The position numbers and the translations under genes were made by a program. The notes beneath the pieces were generated by a model, which saw only the letters and a program-made list of their open reading frames with translations, was not told the DNA's origin and did no database searches. From contig JAUVQD010000065.1 of the NCBI GenBank assembly GCA_030598355.1, positions 1-7,207 of the forward strand: a stretch of 7,207 nucleotides of DNA, in the 5' to 3' direction. This stretch comes from Actinomycetes bacterium. GTDB taxonomy: Bacteria; Actinomycetota; Aquicultoria; CAJVYJ01; JAUVQD01. Below are positions 1 through 5,215 of the stretch, piece by piece (positions within the stretch are counted from its first letter, which is position 1; every line of letters begins with the position of its first letter).

Positions 1-1164
1 AGGCTTCGACGATCTATTTTGCTTTTGTCGTTGGTAATGATTTTTATTCACATTTCAACTGCGCGGGCGGAACCAGGAGTAAATTTTCCGTCAATTACAT
101 CGCCGGCAGCTTATGTTGTCGATCAAAAAACCGGTGAAGTGTTGCTTACAAAAGACGGTTCGAGCAGAAGGGCAGTCGCTAGCACAACGAAGATGATCAC
201 CGCTCTTTTGGTTTTGGAGAAAGCAGATCCCGAGGCTCAGGTAACAATATCTGACTATGTTGCGGGCACGCAAGGCGGCACGATTGGTCTCAAATCGGGG
301 GACAAGCACAAGGTGCGCGATCTTCTGTACGCTTTGATGTTGGCGTCAGCAAATGATGCAGCGGTAGCTTTAGCCGAGTACATTGGGGGTACGGAAGAAA
401 AGTTTGCCGAGATGATGACTGAGAGAGCAAAAGAGCTTGGCGCCGAAGAGACAAAATTTATTAATCCGCATGGCTTAGCTTCCGGAGCTTCACATTATTC
501 CACCGCGAAGGATTTGGGGACAATAGCGCAAGAAGTAATGAAGCGGTCAGATTTTCGTGATCTGGTGTCGACCAGGAGGTTTGCCTGGGTCACATCAACT
601 ACGGCAATGCCAGTAATAATAAAAAACAGCAATCGTTTGCTGGACAGGTATCCGCTAGCAATAGGGATAAAAACTGGCTATACGAGTGAGTCAGGCTATT
701 GCTTGGTCGCCGGAGCGACAAAAGAGAGAAGATCAGTGATAGTTGTGGTCCTTGGAAGCGCGTCAAGGGAAGAATCGTTTACAGATGCCAAGCTCCTTCT
801 CGATTGGTCACTTAACCGTTTTGATTACAAGCCGATTGTTAAGCGAAACCGCCGTTACTCGACTTTGTCTAGAGATGGAAAAACAATACCTTTGTTAGCA
901 GATAGAACAATTATCAAATTAGTATATAATGGTAGTCAGAATGCGGTAGTCCTAAAGCCGACAATGAACGAGAACACAGAGTTGCCTATTGCCAAAGGCG
1001 AGGAATTGGGAGTTCTCTCTGTTTCTTACTTGGGAGAAGAAATCGGCCAAGTTAAATTAAAGGCCGGACGCTCTGTCGCCTCGCCGTATGTATTGAATAA
1101 TATAAGTGGCTATCTGCAGAGAGTTCTTGGGAAGATCCAAGGGTTGCTTGACCTGGTAAGCTAG
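1..1164 (+). CDS. dacA: D-alanyl-D-alanine carboxypeptidase (PBP5/DacA type, peptidase S11), 5' partial
   Basis: This penicillin-binding protein removes the terminal D-alanine from peptidoglycan pentapeptides outside the membrane, limiting cross-linking. Counting from the TTG codon at 19, the three active-site motifs are in the right order and spacing: S55-T-T-K58 (nucleophile Ser at 181), S110-A-N112 and K218-T-G220 (670). The family's HGL element is at 151-153. Residues about 285-355 form a beta-rich C-terminal domain, and the last 20 residues form a probable amphipathic helix that could hold the protein on the membrane. The frame is open to base 1, and the codons before 19 read RLRRSI. These give the charged start of a signal peptide, followed by a hydrophobic core and an ARA cleavage site near residue 17. 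The true start is therefore probably upstream of the window, and TTG 19 is only the first possible start visible. The family call is very secure; which DacA paralogue it is cannot be told. Confidence 0.95.
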   Translation, partial: RLRRSILLLSLVMIFIHISTARAEPGVNFPSITSPAAYVVDQKTGEVLLTKDGSSRRAVASTTKMITALLVLEKADPEAQVTISDYVAGTQGGTIGLKSGDKHKVRDLLYALMLASANDAAVALAEYIGGTEEKFAEMMTERAKELGAEETKFINPHGLASGASHYSTAKDLGTIAQEVMKRSDFRDLVSTRRFAWVTSTTAMPVIIKNSNRLLDRYPLAIGIKTGYTSESGYCLVAGATKERRSVIVVVLGSASREESFTDAKLLLDWSLNRFDYKPIVKRNRRYSTLSRDGKTIPLLADRTIIKLVYNGSQNAVVLKPTMNENTELPIAKGEELGVLSVSYLGEEIGQVKLKAGRSVASPYVLNNISGYLQRVLGKIQGLLDLVS

Positions 1165-1180
1165 TAATGCAAATGTGCGC

Positions 1181-1186
1181 GGAGGT
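1181..1186 (+). promoter_or_regulatory. Strong Shine-Dalgarno site of the RsiG-like gene
   Basis: GGAGGT lies seven bases before the ATG at 1194 and fixes that start. It is one of the few clear ribosome binding sites in the window and sits in the 29-base gap after dacA. Confidence 0.8.
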
Positions 1187-1193
1187 ATAGATT

Positions 1194-1448
1194 ATGGACG
1201 AAGATAACGCTTTGGTTTTGACAGAGCTTTCGGAAAAATCTGACGAAGATTTGAAGACAATAATGAACAAGCTCGATCAAGATGAGCAGAAGCTCTCATA
1301 CGAGAGACGGCTTTTGCACGCTAAGATAGACATACTGAAGGCTGAATTAACGGCTCGGCTGAAAGAAAAGCATAGGCAGGGCAAGAGCCTGGTCACGGGA
1401 AGAGACCTGGAACGTTTAACTGAGATTTTAGCGAGAGACCTAAAGTAG
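1194..1448 (+). CDS. rsiG: RsiG-like small protein with a single c-di-GMP-binding motif (putative anti-sigma factor)
   Basis: This is an 84-residue, highly charged protein predicted to be almost wholly helical. Residues 31-46 read E31-x3-S35-x2-R38-x3-H42-x3-D46, inside the segment LSYERRLLHAKIDILKAEL. The published signature of Streptomyces RsiG, the c-di-GMP-dependent anti-sigma factor of the WhiG sigma factor, is E-x3-S-x2-R-x3-Q-x3-D. Four of the five positions match and His replaces Gln. Streptomyces RsiG carries two copies in one chain, while the Rubrobacter form has one copy per chain and works as a homodimer; the single copy here fits the second type. The start is set by GGAGGT at 1181. 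The gene lies 29 bases after dacA and is probably co-transcribed with it. No sigma factor gene is in the window, so the partner is unknown. The family call is fairly sure; c-di-GMP binding and the anti-sigma role are inferred. Confidence 0.72.
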   Translation: MDEDNALVLTELSEKSDEDLKTIMNKLDQDEQKLSYERRLLHAKIDILKAELTARLKEKHRQGKSLVTGRDLERLTEILARDLK

Positions 1449-1463
1449 ATTACATCCAGGTCC

Positions 1464-1477
1464 ATCAAAAGTTTGAT
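1464..1477. repeat. 14-base perfect palindrome ATCAAAAG/TTTGAT type, possible operator
   Basis: ATCAAA and TTTGAT flank a central AG in the gap between the RsiG-like gene and the next gene. The right arm overlaps the -35 element of a candidate promoter (1473-1501), as a repressor site would. It is AT-rich and followed by a T-rich run (1478-1489), so a weak terminator for the upstream genes is an alternative. Confidence 0.3.
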
Positions 1478-1501
1478 CTTTTATTTGTCTAACGATAGAC
1501 T
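1473..1501 (+). promoter_or_regulatory. Candidate promoter for the 1538-2965 gene cluster
   Basis: TTGATC (1473-1478) and TAGACT (1496-1501) each match four of six bases of the -35 and -10 consensus, with the ideal 17-base spacer. They lie in the only sizeable gap (89 bases) between dacA and apt, so a new transcript may begin here. A second -10-like box, TATAGT (1522-1527), has only a poor -35 partner. Confidence 0.35.
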
Positions 1502-1537
1502 GTCAATATCAGCCTTAACTTTATAGTAGGTGAATTT

Positions 1538-1801
1538 ATGCCGGAACGCTCCAGAAACATAATCCAAAAATTTTTCGACGACATGCAGTTAGACATAAGC
1601 GAAGAACGTGTTCTAAACTACATAATTCGCGAAGTACATCAGGGTCGAAAATTATCGGCTGTGATTCAAGATACTTACGTACTGAATCGGCTTGATGAGA
1701 AGCACCTCGCGAAAATACTTGAGAAAAAAGAGGTAATACAGGCTGTCGAGGAAGAATTGACACAGGCCTTTAAGGATCACGATTTTAAGTTTACCGAATG
1801 A
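1538..1801 (+). CDS. Conserved-looking 87-residue protein of unknown function, upstream of the FHA gene
   Basis: I do not recognise a named family. The 87 residues are acidic and look all-helical: helices at about 4-16, 20-35 and 54-80, with a short ARG-like turn (HQGRKL) between. There is no signal peptide, membrane segment, cysteine or metal motif, so it is a cytosolic protein, perhaps an adaptor or partner. The ATG has an AGGTGA site four bases upstream (1528-1533). Its stop codon overlaps the FHA start as ATGA, so the two are translationally coupled. That coupling is the main clue to role: it is probably made in fixed proportion to the FHA protein and the FtsR-like regulator. The coding nature is well supported by the coupling and by the regular codon use. 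Confidence 0.8.
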   Translation: MPERSRNIIQKFFDDMQLDISEERVLNYIIREVHQGRKLSAVIQDTYVLNRLDEKHLAKILEKKEVIQAVEEELTQAFKDHDFKFTE

Positions 1802-2274
1802 AAGTAATTTGCCTCCAGTGTAAAACAGAAAATGCCGCGGACAGTCAGTTTTGCTCTCAATGTGGAGCAAAGCTCGGCTCGGAGATGGATTCAACAATAA
1901 CCTTTGCCGGCCCCATCGAAGTTACCGAAGAGGAACAGATTGATTTTGACAGGCTGAGCAATGAGGGGCCTCTTCTAGTTGTCGTCAAGGGAATCGGCGT
2001 TGGACAAACCTTTAATATTATCGAGGACGTTATCGTGATCGGTCGAGATCCAAAAAGCGACATTTTTTTGGATGACATCACGGTCTCACGGAAGCACGCG
2101 GTGATCAATCGGGAAAACGGTGATTTGAGAATTTCCGACACAGGTAGCTTGAATGGGACGTATGTAAATCATGAAAGAGTTGACAAGGTAAAAATGGTTA
2201 ACCGGGATGAACTGCAAATTGGCAAGTTTAAGATGATATTTATCGACAAGCAAGGAGTCGGTGGTGGCGCGTAA
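1798..2274 (+). CDS. Zinc-ribbon/FHA domain protein (GarA-like phosphothreonine reader)
   Basis: FHA domains bind phosphothreonine peptides, usually from Ser/Thr kinase targets. The first 24 residues form a zinc ribbon with two knuckles, C5-x2-C8 and C19-x2-C22. The FHA domain spans about 60-150, with G82-R83, S97-R98-K99-H100 and N119-G-T-Y-V-N124, the standard phosphopeptide-contacting residues. Between them, D31-S-T33-I-T35-F36 resembles the ETTSVF kinase site of mycobacterial GarA, with T33 aligned to the PknB-modified threonine; this match is my inference. GarA itself lacks a zinc ribbon at this position. The ATG overlaps the previous stop (ATGA), has no nearby Shine-Dalgarno sequence, and has TAAGTT six bases upstream. 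The next gene, an FtsR-type MerR regulator, is the usual actinobacterial neighbour. Regulation of central metabolism or of the neighbouring regulator is possible but not shown. Confidence 0.9.
   Translation: MKVICLQCKTENAADSQFCSQCGAKLGSEMDSTITFAGPIEVTEEEQIDFDRLSNEGPLLVVVKGIGVGQTFNIIEDVIVIGRDPKSDIFLDDITVSRKHAVINRENGDLRISDTGSLNGTYVNHERVDKVKMVNRDELQIGKFKMIFIDKQGVGGGA
2252..2257 (+). promoter_or_regulatory. Shine-Dalgarno site deciding between two adjacent GTG starts of ftsR
   Basis: AAGGAG lies inside the end of the FHA gene. It is three bases from GTG 2261 and six bases from GTG 2264, so the second GTG is the better-spaced start. Confidence 0.6.
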
Positions 2275-2965
2275 GATTGCAACAGCAGAAGATGATTTCT
2301 TAAGTATCGGTCAAGCGGTTGCGAGCCTGAAAGAGACCTTTCCCGATCTGTCGATAAGCAAGGTGCGGTATCTAGAAGACGAGGGACTAATTGCCCCAAA
2401 GCGGACCAAGGGCCGGTATCGATTGTTTTCTAAAGAAGATATCAGCAGGCTTGGCGAGATTTTACGCTTGCAAGAAGAGCAGTTTTTACCCCTGACGGTA
2501 ATTAAGGATAGATTAGAAGATTGGGAATATAAACCGTCTCAGAGAATAGCCGGAAAAAACAGTGGTCTAGACAAAAAGACCGAGGCTTCGGCTCCCAAGA
2601 TTGCCTTAGCAAGCTTACTGAAGAAGACGGGTCTCACGGCAGACACAGTCAAAGTTTTGAAAAGCTTTAAGCTTGTCGGTGCGAGTGAAGATGGGGCTGA
2701 ACTGAGTCCGGAAGAAGCTGAAATCATCACAGTGTTCTCAAAACTTAATAAATTTGGTATTGAGGCTAAGCACCTAAGGATGTATGAGAATCTCGCGCAA
2801 CGCGAAATATTGCTTTTTCAACAGATTCTTACACCGCAGATCAAACGGAAAAGCTCAAAGACTAAGAAAAAGACCACTGGAGAATTAAAAGAGATGGTGG
2901 CTCTTGCCGAAAGAATGCGAACCGTTGTTCTTGTCCATGCTCTCAAAAAAGCGAACCTTATTTAG
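2264..2965 (+). CDS. ftsR: MerR-family transcriptional regulator, FtsR/Rv1828 type
   Basis: The N-terminal part (about residues 13-82) is a MerR winged helix-turn-helix. It contains SISKVRYLEDEGLIAPKRT, the wing segment KGRYRLFSKEDISRL, and LPLTVIKDRL. This is the pattern of the FtsR group, which in Corynebacterium glutamicum activates ftsZ and in mycobacteria is Rv1828, next to garA. A charged linker rich in Lys, Ser and Ala (about 90-125) leads to a helical C-terminal domain of about 110 residues, longer than a metal sensor's tail. No cysteine metal site is seen. The gene overlaps the FHA gene by 11 bases; GTG 2264 is preferred over GTG 2261 on ribosome-site spacing. FHA followed by FtsR supports the subgroup. 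Control of cell division is inferred from the family; its operator cannot be identified here. Confidence 0.85.
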   Translation: MARKIATAEDDFLSIGQAVASLKETFPDLSISKVRYLEDEGLIAPKRTKGRYRLFSKEDISRLGEILRLQEEQFLPLTVIKDRLEDWEYKPSQRIAGKNSGLDKKTEASAPKIALASLLKKTGLTADTVKVLKSFKLVGASEDGAELSPEEAEIITVFSKLNKFGIEAKHLRMYENLAQREILLFQQILTPQIKRKSSKTKKKTTGELKEMVALAERMRTVVLVHALKKANLI

Positions 2966-2985
2966 TTAAAACCACGGATTTTGAT

Positions 2986-3324
2986 ATGCAAGAAATAGTA
3001 TTTTCACATCCAAGCGAAAAAGAGTGCGCAAAAATTCTCGACTTTTATCAGATCAGTTGGGAATATGAGCCGACGACGTTTCCTACCGAGTGGGACGGGA
3101 AGGGAAAGATCATTAAAAGCTTTTCCCCTGACTTCTATTTGCCTGAGCAAGATTTATTCATAGAATTAACTACAATGAACCAACGACTTGTAACCAAGAA
3201 GAACCGAAAGGTTAGACGACTGCGCGAGATTTATCCTCATATACGGATTAAGATATTCTACCAACGAGATTTCCGAAGCCTGCTTTGTAAATATGGCCTG
3301 CAGTTCAAAGCCGGCGTTCAATAA
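2986..3324 (+). CDS. Small PD-(D/E)XK nuclease-like protein upstream of hpt
   Basis: The 112-residue protein looks like a minimal restriction-endonuclease fold. It has an N-terminal helix with acidic residues E11 and E13, then YEP (27-29), a strand-turn with S47-P48-D49-F50, and a strand carrying E60-L-T62. A basic helix follows (K71, K72, R74, K75, R77, R78, R80), with a final strand about 86-93. D49 and E60 fit the PD and E of PD-(D/E)XK. The usual Lys two residues after the Glu is Thr here, so catalysis would need a lysine from elsewhere, such as K71 or K72. There is no signal peptide. The gene starts 20 bases after ftsR without a clear Shine-Dalgarno sequence and ends nine bases before hpt. 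The basic face suggests nucleic-acid binding. Whether it cuts anything is unknown, and the fold call rests on motif pattern alone. Confidence 0.65.
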   Translation: MQEIVFSHPSEKECAKILDFYQISWEYEPTTFPTEWDGKGKIIKSFSPDFYLPEQDLFIELTTMNQRLVTKKNRKVRRLREIYPHIRIKIFYQRDFRSLLCKYGLQFKAGVQ

Positions 3325-3327
3325 AGT
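3322..3327 (+). promoter_or_regulatory. Possible -10 element of a leaderless hpt transcript
   Basis: TAAAGT, overlapping the stop of the preceding gene, lies exactly six bases before the hpt ATG, which itself has no Shine-Dalgarno sequence. Transcription starting about seven bases downstream would begin at the ATG. No good -35 box is seen. Confidence 0.3.
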
Positions 3328-3333
3328 TTTCGA

Positions 3334-3897
3334 ATGAAGAATCAGTTTTTCTCAAACGAAATTGAACGAATAGTATTTACTGAAGCTGAAATCGAAGAGG
3401 CTGTCGCTGAGATGGGCCGGCAAATAACAAAGGATTATTCGGGAAGAGCGCCATTGCTTGTAAGTGTTTTGCGCGGTGGTATGGTTTTTGTGGCTGACTT
3501 AATGCGCCATATTGATTTGCCTGTTTCAGTTGATTTTATGGCCATTTCGAGTTACGGCCCGAAAGCGCCGTCGGGTGTAGTGCAGGTCATCAAAGACCTG
3601 GATGACCTGATTACTAAAAGAGATGTCATTCTGGTCGAAGACATTATTGATACCGGTCTGACCCTGAACTATTTAAAGCAGATACTTCTTGCCAAGGAAC
3701 CCGCGTCACTAAATATTTGCACTTTGCTCGATAAGTCAGTTCGCCGTATTGCCAATATCCCCTTGGCCTATAAGGGTTTTGATCTTGAAGATGTCTTTGT
3801 CGTCGGCTACGGATTAGATTTTAATCAGTCCTATCGCAACCTGCCTTATCTTGGGGTATTGAAAGAAGATCGCATTAAAGACTCAAATTTCATATAA
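3334..3897 (+). CDS. hpt: Hypoxanthine (guanine) phosphoribosyltransferase
   Basis: This cytosolic purine-salvage enzyme joins hypoxanthine or guanine to PRPP, giving IMP or GMP. At 187 residues it has the normal bacterial length. The PRPP loop is V98-I-L-V-E102-D103-I-I-D106-T107-G108-L-T110. The pyrophosphate loop is V45-L-R-G-G49, the flexible-loop S-S-Y is at 72-74, and the D133-K134-S-V-R-R element follows the PRPP loop. The purine-binding end is V157-G-Y-G-L-D162-F-N with Y167-R-N-L-P-Y172. All key residues are present, so it should be active. It sits between the nuclease-like gene (nine bases) and apt (19 bases), forming a salvage pair. In many bacteria hpt is next to tilS and ftsH; neither is present here. 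The start has no clear ribosome site. Base preference (hypoxanthine over guanine) cannot be decided from sequence. Confidence 0.96.
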   Translation: MKNQFFSNEIERIVFTEAEIEEAVAEMGRQITKDYSGRAPLLVSVLRGGMVFVADLMRHIDLPVSVDFMAISSYGPKAPSGVVQVIKDLDDLITKRDVILVEDIIDTGLTLNYLKQILLAKEPASLNICTLLDKSVRRIANIPLAYKGFDLEDVFVVGYGLDFNQSYRNLPYLGVLKEDRIKDSNFI

Positions 3898-3901
3898 ATT
3901 C

Positions 3902-3910
3902 TGCTAAAAT
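3902..3910 (+). promoter_or_regulatory. Extended -10 element just before apt
   Basis: TGCTAAAAT carries the TGn extension and a five-of-six -10 box (3905-3910), six bases before the apt ATG. The predicted start of transcription falls at or next to the ATG (3917), so apt could be made from a leaderless transcript. The -35 region (CTCAAA, 3882-3887) is poor, but an extended -10 can compensate. No Shine-Dalgarno sequence precedes apt. Confidence 0.45.
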
Positions 3911-3916
3911 GTTCAC

Positions 3917-4432
3917 ATGGATTTAAGAGCAAACATAAGAGACATTCCTGATTTTCCGAAACCGGGGATAATCTATAAAGATATTACACCGCTTCTTTCT
4001 GACAAAAAGGCGTTTTCGCAAGTGATAGACACTCTAGCGAATCGCTACCGTGATCATAAAATCGACTTAGTAATGGGAGCGGAGGCCAGAGGCTTTATCC
4101 TGGGAGGCGCCCTTGCGTTTGAAATGGGCTGTGGATTTGTTCCAGCGCGAAAGCCTGGTAAATTACCGCACGATGTCACAAAAGCGATCTACGATCTAGA
4201 GTATGGGACCGATTCGCTCGAAATTCATATTGACGCGATTGCTCCTGGCGCAAGAGTCCTTATCGTCGACGATGTTTTGGCAACCGGTGGGACAGCTTCC
4301 GCAAAAGCTGAGCTTGTGACGAAGATGAAGGGTGAAGTAGCAGGCATCGCGTTCTTAATTGAGTTGGGCTTTCTCGGAGGACGGGAAAAGCTCAGCGATT
4401 ATGATATCTTCTCGTTAATAACTTATGAGTGA
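3917..4432 (+). CDS. apt: Adenine phosphoribosyltransferase
   Basis: This enzyme converts adenine and PRPP to AMP and pyrophosphate in the cytosol. The 171-residue length is typical. Family blocks in order are: P14-K-P-G-I-I-Y-K-D-I-T-P-L-L27, G54-A-E-A-R-G-F60, R78-K-P-G-K-L-P84, L94-E-Y-G-T-D-S-L-E-I-H104 (the flexible loop) and the PRPP loop V114-L-I-V-D118-D119-V-L-A-T-G-G-T126. No key residue is missing. It follows hpt by 19 bases and precedes the SH3b membrane-protein gene by nine, so co-transcription on both sides is likely. It may also have its own start from the extended -10 at 3902. In many Firmicutes and proteobacteria apt lies near relA or recJ; that is not seen here. Confidence 0.97.
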   Translation: MDLRANIRDIPDFPKPGIIYKDITPLLSDKKAFSQVIDTLANRYRDHKIDLVMGAEARGFILGGALAFEMGCGFVPARKPGKLPHDVTKAIYDLEYGTDSLEIHIDAIAPGARVLIVDDVLATGGTASAKAELVTKMKGEVAGIAFLIELGFLGGREKLSDYDIFSLITYE

Positions 4433-4441
4433 TGAAACAAC

Positions 4442-4792
4442 ATGGCCCGACCTAACAGAAAATTTATTGTTGAACCAGGCACGGTAATGCTTTGGATCGC
4501 GCTATTTATCGTAATTATTTGGCTTGGAGCAAATTGGTCAAGTGTTAACACTGAAAAGAAACCGATAAAGGCTTCGCGCAAAAGTGTTTCGTATGCAAAA
4601 ATTATTGCAGACACTGTGAATGTAAGGTCCGCGCCTGAGATCGATGAAGAAAATATAATTGGTACAGTTGAAAAAGGTGACACTGTTCAAGTGATTGAAA
4701 AAACATCTGACTGGTTTCGAGTTCAATTAAAGGATGAGAAAACAGGCTATGTATCTGCGAAATCTGAGTATATACAATTAATTGATGAGTAA
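4442..4792 (+). CDS. Membrane-anchored bacterial SH3 (SH3b) domain protein
   Basis: The 116-residue protein has a short basic N-terminus (RPNRK), one membrane segment at about 15-31 (MLWIALFIVIIWLGANW) and a basic linker to about 48. It ends in one SH3b domain at about 50-116. The domain shows the hallmark V58-N-V-R-S-A-P64, then GTVEKGDTVQVIE, DWFRVQL and GYV. SH3b domains usually bind cell-wall peptides, and the topology (N-terminus inside, domain outside) puts this one at the wall. No enzyme domain is attached, so it is probably a binding or scaffolding protein rather than a hydrolase. It starts nine bases after apt and ends inside the next gene. No strong Shine-Dalgarno site is visible. 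The link to purine salvage is probably only shared transcription; its specific ligand is unknown. Confidence 0.88.
   Translation: MARPNRKFIVEPGTVMLWIALFIVIIWLGANWSSVNTEKKPIKASRKSVSYAKIIADTVNVRSAPEIDEENIIGTVEKGDTVQVIEKTSDWFRVQLKDEKTGYVSAKSEYIQLIDE
4773..4778 (+). promoter_or_regulatory. Possible -10 element of a leaderless transcript for the 4785 gene
   Basis: TACAAT matches five of six -10 bases and lies exactly six bases before ATG 4785, inside the end of the SH3b gene. No convincing -35 box or Shine-Dalgarno sequence is present. Confidence 0.25.
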
Positions 4793-5102
4793 AATGAGAG
4801 TTTTTGGAAAAGCTTCCGATTTTTATCGGCTTCGGGTCTTAAAGGTCAGTGAAGACTCGGAGGTAAATTTGGATTGGAAGAAAGACATCCTGTTTCGCGC
4901 TCCACAGGTTGCTCCGATGTCGACAAAGACATGGTACATGGTTCAAGCAGTCAATATGGATGACGAGAACCCCAAGAGCTTGAAGCGGTTCGCTACCGGA
5001 CAGTCGGCTATGCGCTTTAAGGAAAAAGCTGAAGAATTGCTGGGAGAAATGACAAAACAGCAGTTCGAAGAACGCTTTCCCGGGCTTTCCAGAGCAAAAT
5101 AA
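4785..5102 (+). CDS. 105-residue protein of unknown function overlapping the SH3b gene
   Basis: I do not recognise a family. Its first half looks beta-rich (FYRLRVLKV, TWYMVQAVNM); the second half looks helical and charged (about 65-100), ending in a Gln/Glu/Phe-rich stretch. There is no signal peptide, membrane helix or cysteine, so it is cytosolic. Three starts are possible: TTG 4782, ATG 4785 and ATG 4794. The first two overlap the end of the SH3b gene; the third starts one base after its stop. ATG 4785 is chosen because a TACAAT box lies six bases before it, but translational coupling would serve any of them. The gene ends the co-directional run; a 113-base gap follows. Coding status is supported by coupling and consistent codon use, not by homology. 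Confidence 0.72.
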   Translation: MSKMRVFGKASDFYRLRVLKVSEDSEVNLDWKKDILFRAPQVAPMSTKTWYMVQAVNMDDENPKSLKRFATGQSAMRFKEKAEELLGEMTKQQFEERFPGLSRAK

Positions 5103-5134
5103 GTAGAAGCTCTAGCACATTTCCGCGAATCCCA

Positions 5135-5163
5135 CTGAAAAACTAATCACAATCCTTTATAAA
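5135..5163 (+). promoter_or_regulatory. Candidate promoter of the glycosyltransferase gene
   Basis: CTGAAA (5135-5140, four of six matches to the -35 consensus) and TATAAA (5158-5163, five of six matches to the -10) are separated by an ideal 17 bases. They lie in the 113-base gap before the glycosyltransferase. This gives a leader of about 45 bases containing an inverted repeat and a ribosome site. Confidence 0.45.
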
Positions 5164-5171
5164 AGCACGAA

Positions 5172-5199
5172 GTTTGGATACATATATCTAAATTCAAAC
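5172..5199. repeat. Imperfect inverted repeat in the glycosyltransferase leader
   Basis: GTTTGGAT (5172-5179) and ATTCAAAC (5192-5199) pair at seven of eight positions across a 12-base AT-rich centre. It sits just after the candidate promoter and just before the ribosome site (AAAGGA, 5201-5206). It could be a repressor operator or a weak RNA hairpin limiting ribosome access. Confidence 0.3.
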
Positions 5200-5215
5200 A
5201 AAAGGATGTGTCACG

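Noticed and set aside
19..21. TTG 19 as the true start of dacA
   Set aside because: The frame stays open to base 1 with Arg-rich codons that fit a signal-peptide n-region, so the real start is probably outside the window.
91..309. Reverse-strand open frame opposite dacA (and similar ones at 1052-1270, 1857-2141, 4423-4683, 5378-5632 and 6540-6728)
   Set aside because: These lie opposite well-identified genes, have no recognisable motifs and no ribosome sites, and follow from codon bias on the coding strand.
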